NCBI RefSeq assembly: GCF_029952445.1
Contig: NZ_JAQPPK010000013.1
Span: forward strand, 62,001-126,000
Source: Paenarthrobacter nitroguajacolicus
Lineage (GTDB): Bacteria; Actinomycetota; Actinomycetes; Actinomycetales; Micrococcaceae
DNA: 64,000 bases
Reading direction: 5' to 3'
Below, piece after piece: positions 34,829 through 44,583 of the stretch (within the stretch, counting starts at the first letter, position 1; each line of letters starts with the position of its first letter). The position numbers and the translations under genes are program-made. The notes under the pieces were generated by a model. The model saw only the letters and a list, made by a program, of their open reading frames with translations. It did no database searches and was not told where the DNA came from.

Positions 34829-36325
34829 ATGACTCCGGAGCAACTCATGTCACTGCGGGCGACCTTTCGCTCGCCCCGCCGCCTGTTGACGGAGTCCCTC
34901 GCCGGGCTCGTGGTGGCTTTGGCTTTGATCCCGGAAGCCATCGCGTTCTCGGTGATTGCCGGCGTGGATCCCCGGATCGGCTTGTTCGCATCGTTCACCA
35001 TGGGCGTGGTGACGGCACTGGTTGGTGGGCGTCCGGCCATGATCTCCGCAGCAACCGGAGCCGTTGCCCTGGTGATCGCGCCGGTGATGAAGGAACACGG
35101 GCTGGACTACCTGATCGCCACGATCATCCTGGCCGGCGTTTTCCAGATCATCCTGGCGGTCCTGGGCGTTACCAGGCTGATGCGGTTCATTCCTCGTTCC
35201 GTGATGATCGGCTTTGTGAACGCACTGGCCATCCTGGTGTTCATGTCCCAGATGCCGGAGCTGTTCAACGTGCCATGGATGGTCTATCCGATAGTCATTG
35301 TTGGCTTGGCGATCGTGTTCTTGTTGCCGCGATTGACCAAGGCTGTTCCTGCACCGTTGGTAGCCATCGTGCTCATTACGTTGGTCACTGCCTTTGGTGG
35401 AATCGACGTGCCGACGGTCAGCGACAAGGGCGAACTCCCGAACAGCCTTCCCGGACTGTTCCTGCCCAATGTGCCCCTGAATTTCGAGACGTTCCAGATC
35501 ATCGCACCGTTTGCGCTGTCCATGGCGCTTGTGGGGCTCCTGGAGTCCCTCATGACCGCGAAGCTGGTGGACGACATTACCGACACCCGCTCCAACAAGA
35601 CCCGGGTCTCCTGGGGCCAAGGTGCCGCCAACATCGTCACTGGCTTCCTCGGTGGGCTCGGCGGCTGCGCGGTGATCGGGCAAACCATGATCAATGTAAA
35701 GGGCTCAGGCGCCCGGAGCCGGCTCTCGACGTTCCTGGCCGGTGTTTTCCTGCTGGTGTTGGTGGTTGTGCTCGGCGATGTAGTGGGCATGATCCCAATG
35801 GCTGCCCTGGTGGCAGTGATGATCTTCGTTTCGCTGATCACGTTCGACTGGCATTCTGTCCGTCCCTCGACCTTGAAGCGGCTCCCGAAGTCGGAAACAG
35901 CGGTCATGGTCATTACTGTTGCCGCCGTGGTGGCGACCCATAACCTCGCTGTGGGGGTCGGCGTCGGAGTTTTGACCGCGAGCGTGCTGTTTGCCCGGCG
36001 GGTGGCGCACTTTGTCACCGTTGAGCGGACGGAACTGGTACTGAACGGTGAAACTGTGGCGACGTACACCGTTGACGGCGAGCTCTTCTTTGCCTCCTCC
36101 AACGATCTGTACACACAGTTCGACTACGCAAAGGATTCCTCAGACGGCATAGATCGCGTCATCATCGACCTCCACGGATCTCATATCTGGGATGCGTCCT
36201 CGGTGTCCGTGCTGGATTCGGTGGCCGAGAAGTACAAGAACCACGGGCGCGAGGTGGAGTTCATCGGATTGAACGAGGCCAGCGTTCGTATGCGGGAGCG
36301 CTTGGCGGGCAAACTGAACTCCTGA
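34829..36325 (+). CDS. SulP-family anion transporter with STAS domain
   Basis: 498 residues. A membrane domain of about ten to fourteen helices (LVVALALIPEAIAFSVIAGVDPRIGLFASF; AAMISAATGAVALV-type motifs) is followed by a cytoplasmic STAS domain (about 405-495) with IIDLHGSHIWDASSV. SulP proteins move sulfate, bicarbonate or dicarboxylates; substrate is not predictable. It begins 22 bases after the alarmone synthetase gene. Confidence 0.92.
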   Translation: MTPEQLMSLRATFRSPRRLLTESLAGLVVALALIPEAIAFSVIAGVDPRIGLFASFTMGVVTALVGGRPAMISAATGAVALVIAPVMKEHGLDYLIATIILAGVFQIILAVLGVTRLMRFIPRSVMIGFVNALAILVFMSQMPELFNVPWMVYPIVIVGLAIVFLLPRLTKAVPAPLVAIVLITLVTAFGGIDVPTVSDKGELPNSLPGLFLPNVPLNFETFQIIAPFALSMALVGLLESLMTAKLVDDITDTRSNKTRVSWGQGAANIVTGFLGGLGGCAVIGQTMINVKGSGARSRLSTFLAGVFLLVLVVVLGDVVGMIPMAALVAVMIFVSLITFDWHSVRPSTLKRLPKSETAVMVITVAAVVATHNLAVGVGVGVLTASVLFARRVAHFVTVERTELVLNGETVATYTVDGELFFASSNDLYTQFDYAKDSSDGIDRVIIDLHGSHIWDASSVSVLDSVAEKYKNHGREVEFIGLNEASVRMRERLAGKLNS

Positions 36326-36421
36326 ATCAACTGGAGTTGGAAACAGCGGTCATCTGACATATACGCCAGCCTGCAAGTAAAGAATTCGTTCCCGCCGCTG
36401 GGCAGGTGTGAGCATGGATGA

Positions 36422-37417
36422 ATGCTTGAGGCAACCAATAACGCGCCAGAAACCGAAGAAACCCCAGGATCCGCCAACCCGGCTTTGGCCGCCGAGGCAA
36501 AGATTGCGCGGATTGCCGTCACAGTCTTTCCCCTGCTTGTGGTCCTGGCCGGTGTCTTCGGATTCCTGATTCCGGACCTGTTCAAGCCGATGGGCGTCGC
36601 GGTTCCTTACCTGCTGGGAATCATCATGTTCTGCATGGGCCTCACCCTGACGCCGCCTGACTTCGCCTCCGTTGCCCGTCGTCCGTGGGCGGTGGCCTTA
36701 GGCATCGTGGCACACTACGTCATCATGCCGGGTGCTGGCTGGCTGATTGCCGTGCTGCTTCAGCTGCCACCCGAACTCGCGGTGGGCTTGATCCTGGTGG
36801 GCTGCGCACCGTCGGGTACCGCGTCCAACGTGATGGCGTTCCTGGCCAAGGGCGATGTTGCCCTGTCGGTTGCTGTCGCCTCCGTTTCCACGTTGATCGC
36901 ACCGCTTGTAACGCCCGCGCTGACGCTCTTCCTGGCGGGTTCGTTCCTTCACATCGACGCCGGGGCCATGGTCCTGGACATCGTCAAGACCGTGCTGCTT
37001 CCCGTCATCGCCGGCCTGCTGGCGAGGCTCTTCCTCTCGAAGCTCGTGGCGAAGGTGCTTCCGGCACTTCCGTGGGCGTCCGCCGTCGTGATTTCTTTGA
37101 TCGTTGCCATTGTTGTTGCCGGCAGTGCCAGCAAGATCGTGGCCGCTGGCGGCATCGTGTTCCTGGCCGTTGTCCTCCACAACGGTTTCGGCCTGGCACT
37201 CGGGTACTTGGCCGGCAAGCTGGGCCGCTTGGATGAGAAGGCGCGACGTGCCTTGGCTTTCGAGGTTGGGATGCAGAACTCGGGACTTGCCGCGACGTTG
37301 GCCACCGCGCATTTCGGCGCTTTGGCTGCACTGCCGTCTGCCGTGTTCTCGCTGTGGCACAACGTTTCGGGCGCCGTAGTTGCAGCTTGGCTGGCGCGGA
37401 GGCCGCTGAAGGACTGA
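36422..37417 (+). CDS. Bile acid:sodium symporter (BASS/YocS) family protein
   Basis: 331 residues with a hydrophilic N-terminus of about 30 and about nine to ten membrane helices. IIMFCMGLTLTPPDF, LVGCAPSGTASNVMAFLAKGDVALSVAVASVSTL and FEVGMQNSGLAATLATAHF are family landmarks. Bacterial members import organic anions such as pantoate or keto acids; substrate unknown. Confidence 0.92.
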   Translation: MLEATNNAPETEETPGSANPALAAEAKIARIAVTVFPLLVVLAGVFGFLIPDLFKPMGVAVPYLLGIIMFCMGLTLTPPDFASVARRPWAVALGIVAHYVIMPGAGWLIAVLLQLPPELAVGLILVGCAPSGTASNVMAFLAKGDVALSVAVASVSTLIAPLVTPALTLFLAGSFLHIDAGAMVLDIVKTVLLPVIAGLLARLFLSKLVAKVLPALPWASAVVISLIVAIVVAGSASKIVAAGGIVFLAVVLHNGFGLALGYLAGKLGRLDEKARRALAFEVGMQNSGLAATLATAHFGALAALPSAVFSLWHNVSGAVVAAWLARRPLKD

Positions 37418-37495
37418 CTAGCGCGTGACCGACTGGGTGGGCGTGTGTGCAACGTCGAAGACCGAATCAAGTTGCACAGTGGCGTTACGAGCTTT

Positions 37496-38047
37496 TCATG
37501 CCGGAAGGACCGAGATGTACTTGGGGGGTACGATGTCCGCCAGCCAAACCTTTTCGCCACCACGGTAGAAGCTGACGTGCTCGCCGTGAGCGGCCGCGCT
37601 GTCAATAAGAAGGACGACCGGATCAGGATCCTTTCGCTGTCCCACCAGCCAAGCCATTTCGGTGTCCTCGGATAGGTGAACATACTGGCGTCGCATGGGC
37701 CGCAGTCCCGCAGACTGAATAGCTTCAAGGCTCTTTCTGGATGTTCCATGAAACAGCTTTTCGGGCGGCCCCTCAAGCGGCATTGCTATGCGGGCCGGGA
37801 CACTGTGGCCGTAAAAGGCTCGAATGCGGCCCCCACGCAATTCATGTCGTCGCTTTGAGGACGACAGGACCACACGTTCCAGATCGGCGACCTCAAGGTT
37901 CTGCCATTCAGTAGACTCGCGCCGAAGAGCCTGAAGCAGGTGTTCCACAGGCGTCCATCCTTCCTCGTCCAATTCCAGTTCGTAAAGCCAGGGCTCGTGG
38001 CGCAAGGCATGCGAAATGGTCCGGCTGAGGTTCGGAAAATCGATCAT
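37496..38047 (-). CDS. kptA: RNA 2'-phosphotransferase (Tpt1/KptA family)
   Basis: 183 residues from ATG 38045-38047. LSRTISHALRHEP with the conserved His/Arg pair, GWTPVEHLL, the RAFYGHS segment, LFHGTSRKSLEAIQSAGLRPMRRQYVHLS, and the terminal VSFYRGGEKVWLADIVPPKYI match KptA. The eukaryotic enzyme removes the 2'-phosphate left by tRNA splicing using NAD+. Bacteria lack that splicing, so the cellular role here is unknown (possible RNA repair or nucleic-acid ADP-ribosylation). Confidence 0.9.
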   Translation of the reverse strand: MIDFPNLSRTISHALRHEPWLYELELDEEGWTPVEHLLQALRRESTEWQNLEVADLERVVLSSSKRRHELRGGRIRAFYGHSVPARIAMPLEGPPEKLFHGTSRKSLEAIQSAGLRPMRRQYVHLSEDTEMAWLVGQRKDPDPVVLLIDSAAAHGEHVSFYRGGEKVWLADIVPPKYISVLPA

Positions 38048-38094
38048 GTGCCTCGTGCTTTCTGCAGTTGCTTCTTTGGCGATCCGCGAATCAG

Positions 38095-38235
38095 TCAGCG
38101 AAATTCGAGCATGTCGTCGATAGCTGAATGAAGCCACGCGGCAAAGTCATGCACAATCGAAATCTTGCCTGTTGCGAGGTCCCAGCATGCCACGTCATCG
38201 TTATCCTCGTGTCTTGCGAGCGGCACTAAGCCCTT
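38095..38235 (-). pseudogene. Possible SMI1/KNR4-family C-terminal fragment
   Basis: About 45 residues, GLVPLARHEDNDDVACWDLATGKISIVHDFAAWLHSAIDDML, resemble the C-terminal end of SMI1/KNR4 proteins, many of which are immunity proteins of contact-dependent or polymorphic toxins. The N-terminal two thirds are absent: the preceding DNA encodes an unrelated membrane protein in another frame. A GTG start is possible, but the fragment looks like a decayed gene. It lies 47 bases before kptA on the same strand. Confidence 0.4.
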
Positions 38236-38470
38236 AGGCCTCCTCCTCCAAGTGGTCTTCTTCGGTCGCACGTTGCCGCAGAGTCTGCCGATCATCCCAG
38301 AGTCTGGCACCCATGAGGGCACCTCCTCCAATTCCAATTAGGACGGTAACGGCCAGGACCACCGGAGTCGGGCCTCCCTTACCCAGAGCCAAGAACGCCA
38401 CCCAAGCGGCGATGACTGCAGCGATGCCCACGCCGCCAGCGAAAAGCAACATGAAAAGGGACTTGGTCAT
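38234..38470 (-). CDS. Small two-helix membrane protein
   Basis: 78 residues from ATG 38468-38470 with an upstream GGAGAG. Two membrane segments (LFMLLFAGGVGIAAVIAAWVAFLAL and VVLAVTVLIGIGGGALMGA) are followed by a charged tail ending HLEEEA. No family is recognised. Confidence 0.65.
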   Translation of the reverse strand: MTKSLFMLLFAGGVGIAAVIAAWVAFLALGKGGPTPVVLAVTVLIGIGGGALMGARLWDDRQTLRQRATEEDHLEEEA

Positions 38471-38611
38471 GAATGGTGCTCTCCTGTGATGTCCAACATT
38501 GAATGTTCCTTCAACGAAGGTTTGGCTGCCTGAACCTGCCACGACAACCGGGCAGGCTCATCATCAAGCGTAGGGCCAGGCGCCGTCATTCGTTCGATTC
38601 AGGATGCGCCA

Positions 38612-39712
38612 TCAGGAAGAACGCGGTCGAGCCGTATGGTCGAGCCCGCCCTCCTTTGTAAAGGAGACCTCCCTGCCACTGTCGGGATCGCCGAACTGAG
38701 CGTTGCTGTGTGGCAGCGTCGTCCCGCGCTGATGCAGCTTCCACGGCGAGGCCACCCGGATACCCTCCGCAGGAGCAGAACTTTCCAGCCGATCCAGCAG
38801 CATCCGGACCACGCGCTCAAAGATCGGTTCCGGGCCCACTGTTGTCAGGGCAGGGTCGTATTCCTCTCCTTCGGTGGAATTCCCCACGCCGACGATCTGG
38901 ACATCCTCGGGCACGCGCAGCCCCAACCGGAAGGCAGCCCGGATGGCCTGCAGCGCTTCCATGTCGTCGGTGCAGAGGATGGCGGTGGGACGGTCCGGCA
39001 ATTGCAGCAACTCGAGCGCCGCCCGGTACGCCTCGGCCGGGCGGTGCCGCGATGTCCGGACAAGGGACTCGTCCAGCGGTATACCCGCCTCCTCAAGCCC
39101 CTGGGCATAGGAAGCGAAACGGCTCGCGGGTCGTCCCGCCGGATCGGCCCTGCGAATGCAGGCAATCCTGCGGTGCGACGCGGTCAGGAAGGCCACCCCC
39201 TCAGCCAGTCCGGCCTCCGGTTCAGGAGCCAGGACGTCGAACCCATCAGGCTCCATGGTCCCGGAGATGACTACCTGGGCAACGCCGCGGCGGGCCAGTT
39301 CGGTGACGGTTTCGTCCTCCGATTTTGCTTCGGGAAAGTAGCCAATAATGACGCCGTCGGCCCCGCCGGACATCATGAAGTTCCGCCAGTCCTCACCCAG
39401 CAGGATCACGGGCTGATAGCCGCGCTCCGGAAGGATGTTCGCCGCAGTCGTGGCCAGCGCCCGGTCCCACGGCCATTCCAGATTTCCAATCGCGACGGCG
39501 ACTACATCAGTTTTGCCCCGACGCATCCCGCGCGCGGCCTGGTTGGGCACATAGCCCAGCTCTTTCACGGCTGACAGCACCCGATCCTGGGTGGGCGGGC
39601 TGATCCGGGTGGTCCCGCCGTGCCTGCCGGAGAGCACGTAGGACACGGTGGTCAGGGACACGCCCGCAGCCGTTGCGACATCCCGGATGGTGGGCTTGGA
39701 TCCTTTGCTCAC
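38612..39712 (-). CDS. LacI-family transcriptional regulator
   Basis: 366 residues from GTG 39710-39712 with AGGAG six bases upstream. The N-terminal LacI HTH is TIRDVATAAGVSLTTVSYVLSGR, with the hinge helix NQAARGMRRGK, and a periplasmic-binding-protein-like sensor domain follows to about residue 330. It diverges from alditol oxidase, and the gap contains a 16-bp operator-like sequence centred on AACGTT, so it likely represses alditol oxidase in response to a polyol or sugar. Confidence 0.92.
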   Translation of the reverse strand: MSKGSKPTIRDVATAAGVSLTTVSYVLSGRHGGTTRISPPTQDRVLSAVKELGYVPNQAARGMRRGKTDVVAVAIGNLEWPWDRALATTAANILPERGYQPVILLGEDWRNFMMSGGADGVIIGYFPEAKSEDETVTELARRGVAQVVISGTMEPDGFDVLAPEPEAGLAEGVAFLTASHRRIACIRRADPAGRPASRFASYAQGLEEAGIPLDESLVRTSRHRPAEAYRAALELLQLPDRPTAILCTDDMEALQAIRAAFRLGLRVPEDVQIVGVGNSTEGEEYDPALTTVGPEPIFERVVRMLLDRLESSAPAEGIRVASPWKLHQRGTTLPHSNAQFGDPDSGREVSFTKEGGLDHTARPRSS

Positions 39713-39783
39713 GGGAGGCTCCTGACTGGCGGCGGCTTCTTGAACTCTATCTTCACCGCCGTGGACTGCCCTTGACGCAATAG

Positions 39784-39799
39784 TTGTGAACGTTAACAA
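39784..39799. promoter_or_regulatory. LacI-type operator before alditol oxidase
   Basis: TTGTGAACGTTAACAA is a near-palindrome (one mismatched pair) with the central CG of LacI-family operators. It lies 42 bases before the alditol oxidase ATG and 72 bases before the LacI gene start, so it could govern both. Confidence 0.65.
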
Positions 39800-39840
39800 T
39801 TACGTGAGCCAACAAAGTGTAAAAAGGGAAGAATTATTCA

Positions 39841-41088
39841 ATGAAGAACTGGGCAGGAAACCTTCAGTACTCGTCTGCGGACATCCAGCGGCCCACATCG
39901 GTAGAAGAGCTACGTGACCTCGTCTCCAATGCGACACAGATCAAGGCTCTTGGCTCCCGTCACTCCTTCAATACTGTTGCGGACACCCAAGGGACCCACA
40001 TTCTCTTGGACGCCCTCCCCCAGGAAGTTGTCCTCAACAAGGAGAAAGGTACGGTCAAAGTCAGCGGTGGCCTCAGCTACGGAGCCTTGGGCCGCTCGCT
40101 CGAAGAGCAGGGCTATGCCATCCATAACCTCGCGTCCCTGCCCCACATCTCTGTGGCCGGCGCCATCCAAACCGGCACGCACGGCAGTGGAGTCAACAAC
40201 CCCTCCTTGGCTGGCGCCGTCGTGAGTGTTGACCTTGTGCGCGCCTCAGGCGAGCTGGTCACCCTCACGGCCGACGACGACGAATTCCTCGCCAGCGTTG
40301 TTGGTGTGGGAGCCCTTGGCATCGTGACGGGGCTGGAGCTTGCGGTCCGGCCAAGCTACGAGGTCCGGCAGCGCGTGCTCACCGACCTCTCGTGGGAGGG
40401 CGCACTGGCGAACTTCCAAACCATAGCTTCCAGCGCCTACAGCGTCAGCTTCTTCACGAACTACACCGGAGACACCATCCCACAGGTCTGGCTCAAGGCA
40501 CTTGATACCGAGGCCGCACTGCCTGATCTCTTTGGCGCCACCCCGGCAACCGCCGCCATGCATCCGCTGCCGGACATGTCAGCCGAGAACTGCACCGAGC
40601 AACTGGACGTGGCCGGCAAGTGGTTGGACCGTTTGCCGCATTTCCGCCACGAATTCACTCCCAGCAACGGGGAAGAACTCCAGAGCGAGTTCCTCCTGCC
40701 GCTTGAGCACGCGCCGGCAGCCTTGAACGCGGTTCGTGGGCTCGCGGACAAGCTGGCGCCTCTGTTGTTCATCTCGGAAATACGAACGATCGCTGCCGAC
40801 GACTTCTGGATGAGCCCGTTCTACCAGCAGCAAAGCGTTGCCCTGCACTTCACGTGGAAGCCGATGCAGGAGGACGTCGAGGCCGTGCTCCCCGAACTCG
40901 AAGAAGCGCTGCGGCCATTTGGTGCGCGCCCACACTGGGGCAAGCTCTTCACTCCCGGCCAGTATGACTTTGCGGCGCTTTACCCGCGGTTCGAGGATTT
41001 CCGGGCGTTGGTTCAGGCCAACGACCCCACCGGCAAGTTCCGGAATGGGCTGCTGGACAGCGTGCTGGGTTTGACCGTGGCGTCCTAG
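39841..41088 (+). CDS. Alditol (xylitol/sorbitol) oxidase-like FAD protein
   Basis: 415 residues of the vanillyl-alcohol-oxidase superfamily. The start MKNWAGNLQYSSADIQRPTS and ALGSRHSFN closely follow Streptomyces AldO; the His in RHSFN is the expected covalent FAD attachment site. HISVAGAIQTGTHGSG completes the FAD cradle, and the C-terminal domain has HWGKLFTPG and DFRALVQANDPTGKFRN. It oxidises the C1 alcohol of alditols with O2, giving the aldose and H2O2. Controlled probably by the divergent LacI protein. Confidence 0.88.
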   Translation: MKNWAGNLQYSSADIQRPTSVEELRDLVSNATQIKALGSRHSFNTVADTQGTHILLDALPQEVVLNKEKGTVKVSGGLSYGALGRSLEEQGYAIHNLASLPHISVAGAIQTGTHGSGVNNPSLAGAVVSVDLVRASGELVTLTADDDEFLASVVGVGALGIVTGLELAVRPSYEVRQRVLTDLSWEGALANFQTIASSAYSVSFFTNYTGDTIPQVWLKALDTEAALPDLFGATPATAAMHPLPDMSAENCTEQLDVAGKWLDRLPHFRHEFTPSNGEELQSEFLLPLEHAPAALNAVRGLADKLAPLLFISEIRTIAADDFWMSPFYQQQSVALHFTWKPMQEDVEAVLPELEEALRPFGARPHWGKLFTPGQYDFAALYPRFEDFRALVQANDPTGKFRNGLLDSVLGLTVAS

Positions 41089-41099
41089 ATCGTTGGGTG

Positions 41100-41136
41100 C
41101 CCGCTGTTTCGTCGTGCTCCACGACGTAGCAGCGGG
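41100..41136. terminator. Convergent hairpin between alditol oxidase and biotin carboxylase
   Basis: Arms CCCGCTG/CAGCGGG (outer) and GTCGTG/CACGAC (inner), separated by symmetrical four-base internal loops, close on a three-base loop. It sits between two convergent stop codons and can act on both strands. Confidence 0.6.
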
Positions 41137-41147
41137 TCGGCAACGGC

Positions 41148-42905
41148 CTACTCGATGTGCGCCAGCACTGCACCAGCGCTGACCACGCCGCCGGGCGTGG
41201 AGAGTACTTCCGAGAGTGTTCCCGTGCGGTGCGCCGGCACCTGGGTTTCCATCTTCATGGCTTCGAGCACCACCAAGGGATCTCCCGCAGCTACGCTGGC
41301 TCCGGGTTCCACCAGCCACTTCACCACGGTGCCCGACATGCTGGAAACCAGCGCGGATTCGGCGGGAGCGTCTCCACCCACGGAACCAGGCAGCCCCGTG
41401 ACATCCGCAGCCGCAGGCAGTCCCTGCCCCGAGCGGGCCCAACCATCCAGCAAGTCGGCGGGAAGACCCACAGCGAGTCGCTTGCCGTCTACGTCCACTG
41501 TGATGGTCCGGCGCTGTCCACCGGGAGCGGCAACACTGTAGTCGGAGTCCACCGGGATGCGGTCCGCGAAGTCGGTTTCGATCCACCGTGTATGCACGCG
41601 GAGTCCGGCCACTGATGTGAAGTCATCGGCTTGGAGCACCGCGCGGTGGAACGGCAAAACCGTGGCCAGCCCGGTGATGTTGAATTCCTCGAGGGCTCTC
41701 CGTGCGCGGCGCAGTGCCTGTTGCCGGTCGGCTCCCGAGACGATCAGTTTGGCCAACAGCGAATCGAACTGCGGCGGAACAGTCGAACCTGACCGAACTC
41801 CGGTGTCCACACGGATTCCAGGGCCCGTGGGCACTTCAAAGCGACCGACAGTGCCTGGCGAGGGCAGGAACCCGCGGCCCACGTCTTCGGCGTTGATCCG
41901 GAACTCAAAGGAGTGCCCCTTCGCGACGGGATCCTCGGAAACGCTCAACGGCAACCCGGCTGCGATGCGGAATTGCTCCTGAACGAGGTCGATCCCCGCT
42001 GTTTCTTCGGTGATGGGGTGCTCCACCTGAAGACGGGTATTAACCTCCAGGAAAGCCACGGCTCCGTCAGCCGAAACGAGGAACTCCACGGTCCCTGCGC
42101 CGTAATAGCCGGCCTCGCGGATGAGTGCCTTGGAGCCTTCGTAGATCCGTTGGCGCTGTTCGTCGCTGAGGAAGGGCGCGGGGGCCTCCTCCACGAGCTT
42201 TTGGTGGCGGCGTTGAAGCGAGCAGTCACGGGTTCCCACGACGATGACGTTGCCGTGCTTGTCCGCGATAATCTGCGCTTCGACATGCCGCGGCCGGTCC
42301 AGGTACTGCTCCACGAAGCACTCGCCCCTGCCGAAGGCAGCAACGGCTTCGCGGACTGCGGAGTCGAAGGCTTCTTCGACCTCGGCCAGTTCGCGGACAA
42401 CTTTGAGCCCGCGGCCTCCCCCGCCGAACGCCGCCTTGATGGCCATCGGGAGTCCGTGTTCCTCGGCAAAAGCCCGTGCTTCTGCAGCCGTGGAGACTGG
42501 TCCGTCACTGCCGGCAACCAAGGGAGCACCGGCCCGCACGGCGATCTCACGGGCTGTGATCTTGTTGCCCAATTGGCGGATCGACTCCGGCGAGGGACCA
42601 ATCCACTCGAGTCCGGCGTCGAGCACTGCCTGGGCGAAGTCGGCATTCTCGGAGAGGAAGCCGTAGCCGGGGTGGACGGCGTCCGCGCCGGCGCGTGCAG
42701 CTACTGCGAGCAGCTTTTCGATATTCAGGTACGTGTCAGCGGGGCTGTTTCCGTCCAGGCTGTACGCTTCATCCGCTGCGCCGGCGTGCATTGCATCGGC
42801 GTCGACGTCGGCGTAGACCGCCACGGAAGAGATGCCGGCGTCATCGCAGGCTCGGGCGACGCGGACAGCGATTTCGCCGCGGTTCGCGATCAGGACCTTG
42901 CGCAT
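41148..42905 (-). CDS. Biotin carboxylase / BCCP fusion (acetyl-CoA carboxylase alpha-type)
   Basis: 585 residues from ATG 42903-42905. The biotin carboxylase part (1-450) starts [19 protein letters not shown], has the ATP-grasp loop [12 protein letters not shown] and [13 protein letters not shown]. The C-terminal biotinyl domain has [11 protein letters not shown] with Lys551 as the biotin site. No carboxyltransferase gene is adjacent; instead it sits at the end of a pxp (5-oxoprolinase) operon, seven bases after pxpBC. Similar gene associations are common with pxpABC loci, but the carboxylated substrate is unclear. Confidence 0.9.
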   Translation of the reverse strand: MRKVLIANRGEIAVRVARACDDAGISSVAVYADVDADAMHAGAADEAYSLDGNSPADTYLNIEKLLAVAARAGADAVHPGYGFLSENADFAQAVLDAGLEWIGPSPESIRQLGNKITAREIAVRAGAPLVAGSDGPVSTAAEARAFAEEHGLPMAIKAAFGGGGRGLKVVRELAEVEEAFDSAVREAVAAFGRGECFVEQYLDRPRHVEAQIIADKHGNVIVVGTRDCSLQRRHQKLVEEAPAPFLSDEQRQRIYEGSKALIREAGYYGAGTVEFLVSADGAVAFLEVNTRLQVEHPITEETAGIDLVQEQFRIAAGLPLSVSEDPVAKGHSFEFRINAEDVGRGFLPSPGTVGRFEVPTGPGIRVDTGVRSGSTVPPQFDSLLAKLIVSGADRQQALRRARRALEEFNITGLATVLPFHRAVLQADDFTSVAGLRVHTRWIETDFADRIPVDSDYSVAAPGGQRRTITVDVDGKRLAVGLPADLLDGWARSGQGLPAAADVTGLPGSVGGDAPAESALVSSMSGTVVKWLVEPGASVAAGDPLVVLEAMKMETQVPAHRTGTLSEVLSTPGGVVSAGAVLAHIE

Positions 42906-42912
42906 CAAATAC

Positions 42913-44577
42913 TCACTTCTCTGGGTTATCGGTGAAGTCTGGGTTATTGGTGAAGTTTGGTGTTTCGGGGACGAGGCGGAAACGGATCCGGCCACCGATG
43001 GGCACTTGTGCCGCCAGGTCCAGGTGTTCGTCCCGGACCACGCCAATCACCGGATAGCCACCGGTGATGGGGTGGTCGGCGAGGAACAGGACGGGCAAGC
43101 CCGCGGGCGGGATCTGCAACGCGCCGGCCATGGTGCCTTCGCTGGGCAGCTCACCTTCGCGGGTTCGCTCCACGGGGGTACCGTCCAGCCGCATGCCTAC
43201 CCGGTTGGATTGCGGCGTGACCAGCCAATCCTGGCCCGTCAGGGAGTCAAGGGCGGCCTGATCGAACCAGTCGGCACGCGGGCCGGGGACGACGTCCAGC
43301 ACAGTGACGTCCTCACCGGGAAATTCGGGTTGCAACTCAGGACTGCCGACGGCCGTTGATTCTGTTTGGTGGCCGGCCGGTAGTTGCTGGCCGATGACCA
43401 ACGGCGCTGGACCGATCCCGGACATTGTGTCTGACGAGCGGCTTCCCAGAACCTCCGGCACATCCACCCCGCCGCGGATCGCCACATAGTTCCGGAACCC
43501 CGATTCGGGGGCGCCCACGGTGAGGACTTCGCCGTCGAGCAGCGCGAAAGGGGCGGCCATCGGAACGGTCCGCTGGGCACCGGGCTGGACCTCGCCGTCG
43601 TCGTCCGAATCAACCCACGACGGCGACTGTACAGTCAGCGTGGTGGGCGCACCAGTGACGGCAAGAACCTGGTCTCCCACGGCCTCCACAGTCAGCCCGC
43701 CATTGACGGACTCAATCGCCGCGGCAGATGCGGTGTTGCCCACCAGTCGATTGGCACGGCGGAGCGAGGCCCTGTCCAAGGCCCCGGCAGCGGAGACGCC
43801 CAGTGGGCCAAAGCCCCGCCTGCCGAGGTCCTGGACGAGGCTCTGCGCCCCGGGGTTGAGAATCCGCAAACCCGGACCCGTGTGGTGGTCGGACTCGGCC
43901 TCTGAATCATGGGTGGCCGCAGTAACAACTTCCCGGACTGCCCGGTACTGCACGCGATCGCCGGGGCGCACAAGGGCAGGCTGCGGACGGTCCAGGTCCC
44001 ACATCCGGGCGCCAGTCCTGCCGATCAGCTGCCAACCACCCGGGGAACGGCGCGGGTAAACGGCAGAGTACTGCCCGCCCAGAGCAACGGATCCAGCGGG
44101 AACTGCTGTGCGCGGGGAAGAACGGCGGGGTACGGTTAGGGCTTCATTCTGGCCCACCATGTACCCGAAGCCGGGCGCGAAGCCCGCGAAGGCAACCGTC
44201 CAGATCTGGCCCGTGTGCGCCGCGATGACACCGTCAACACTGAGCCCGGTCAACTCAGCGACGTCGGCAAGATCGTCGCCGTCGTACACGGTGTCGATGA
44301 CAACCAGCCCCGAATCAGTGACCTCGGGGACGGTCAATTCCAGCTGCATGAGCTGGGCGCCTATGGCCCGGGTAGCGGAGGCCGACTCGCCAACCACCAT
44401 CACCGTTTCCGCGGCGGCGAGCACGTCCACCTGTCCAGGCAACGGGGACTTGTAGAGCATGTCCTGCAAGGCAAGCACATCCTGCAGGTCATCCAGCTCG
44501 GCCAGGACGGCACGGGTGCCGACAGGCCTGACGGAGCGGACCCTTTTCGCTGTTGTGGTTTGCATTGCTGTTTCCAT
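42913..44577 (-). CDS. 5-oxoprolinase subunits B and C fused (PxpB-PxpC)
   Basis: 554 residues. Residues 1-215 are the PxpB/KipI-like domain ([45 protein letters not shown]); residues 230-535 are the PxpC/KipA-like domain ([47 protein letters not shown]). With PxpA they form the ATP-dependent prokaryotic 5-oxoprolinase that opens 5-oxoproline to glutamate. The C-terminus ends in a duplicated [12 protein letters not shown] tail. The ATG at 44577 is six bases after the MFS stop; a second ATG at 44565 is possible. Confidence 0.9.
   Translation of the reverse strand: METAMQTTTAKRVRSVRPVGTRAVLAELDDLQDVLALQDMLYKSPLPGQVDVLAAAETVMVVGESASATRAIGAQLMQLELTVPEVTDSGLVVIDTVYDGDDLADVAELTGLSVDGVIAAHTGQIWTVAFAGFAPGFGYMVGQNEALTVPRRSSPRTAVPAGSVALGGQYSAVYPRRSPGGWQLIGRTGARMWDLDRPQPALVRPGDRVQYRAVREVVTAATHDSEAESDHHTGPGLRILNPGAQSLVQDLGRRGFGPLGVSAAGALDRASLRRANRLVGNTASAAAIESVNGGLTVEAVGDQVLAVTGAPTTLTVQSPSWVDSDDDGEVQPGAQRTVPMAAPFALLDGEVLTVGAPESGFRNYVAIRGGVDVPEVLGSRSSDTMSGIGPAPLVIGQQLPAGHQTESTAVGSPELQPEFPGEDVTVLDVVPGPRADWFDQAALDSLTGQDWLVTPQSNRVGMRLDGTPVERTREGELPSEGTMAGALQIPPAGLPVLFLADHPITGGYPVIGVVRDEHLDLAAQVPIGGRIRFRLVPETPNFTNNPDFTDNPEK
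42923..42958 (-). repeat. 18-bp tandem duplication at the pxpBC/biotin carboxylase junction
   Basis: Two 18-base units (42923-42940 and 42941-42958) differ at two positions and, read on the minus strand, encode the repeated (N/D)FT(N/D)NP tail of PxpBC. It lies just before the pxpBC stop and upstream of the next start. Confidence 0.75.
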
Positions 44578-44583
44578 CTTTGG

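Noticed and set aside
33637..35040. A 467-residue minus-strand open frame opposite the alarmone synthetase
   Set aside because: It has no domain and is a shadow of the synthetase and SulP genes in high-GC DNA.
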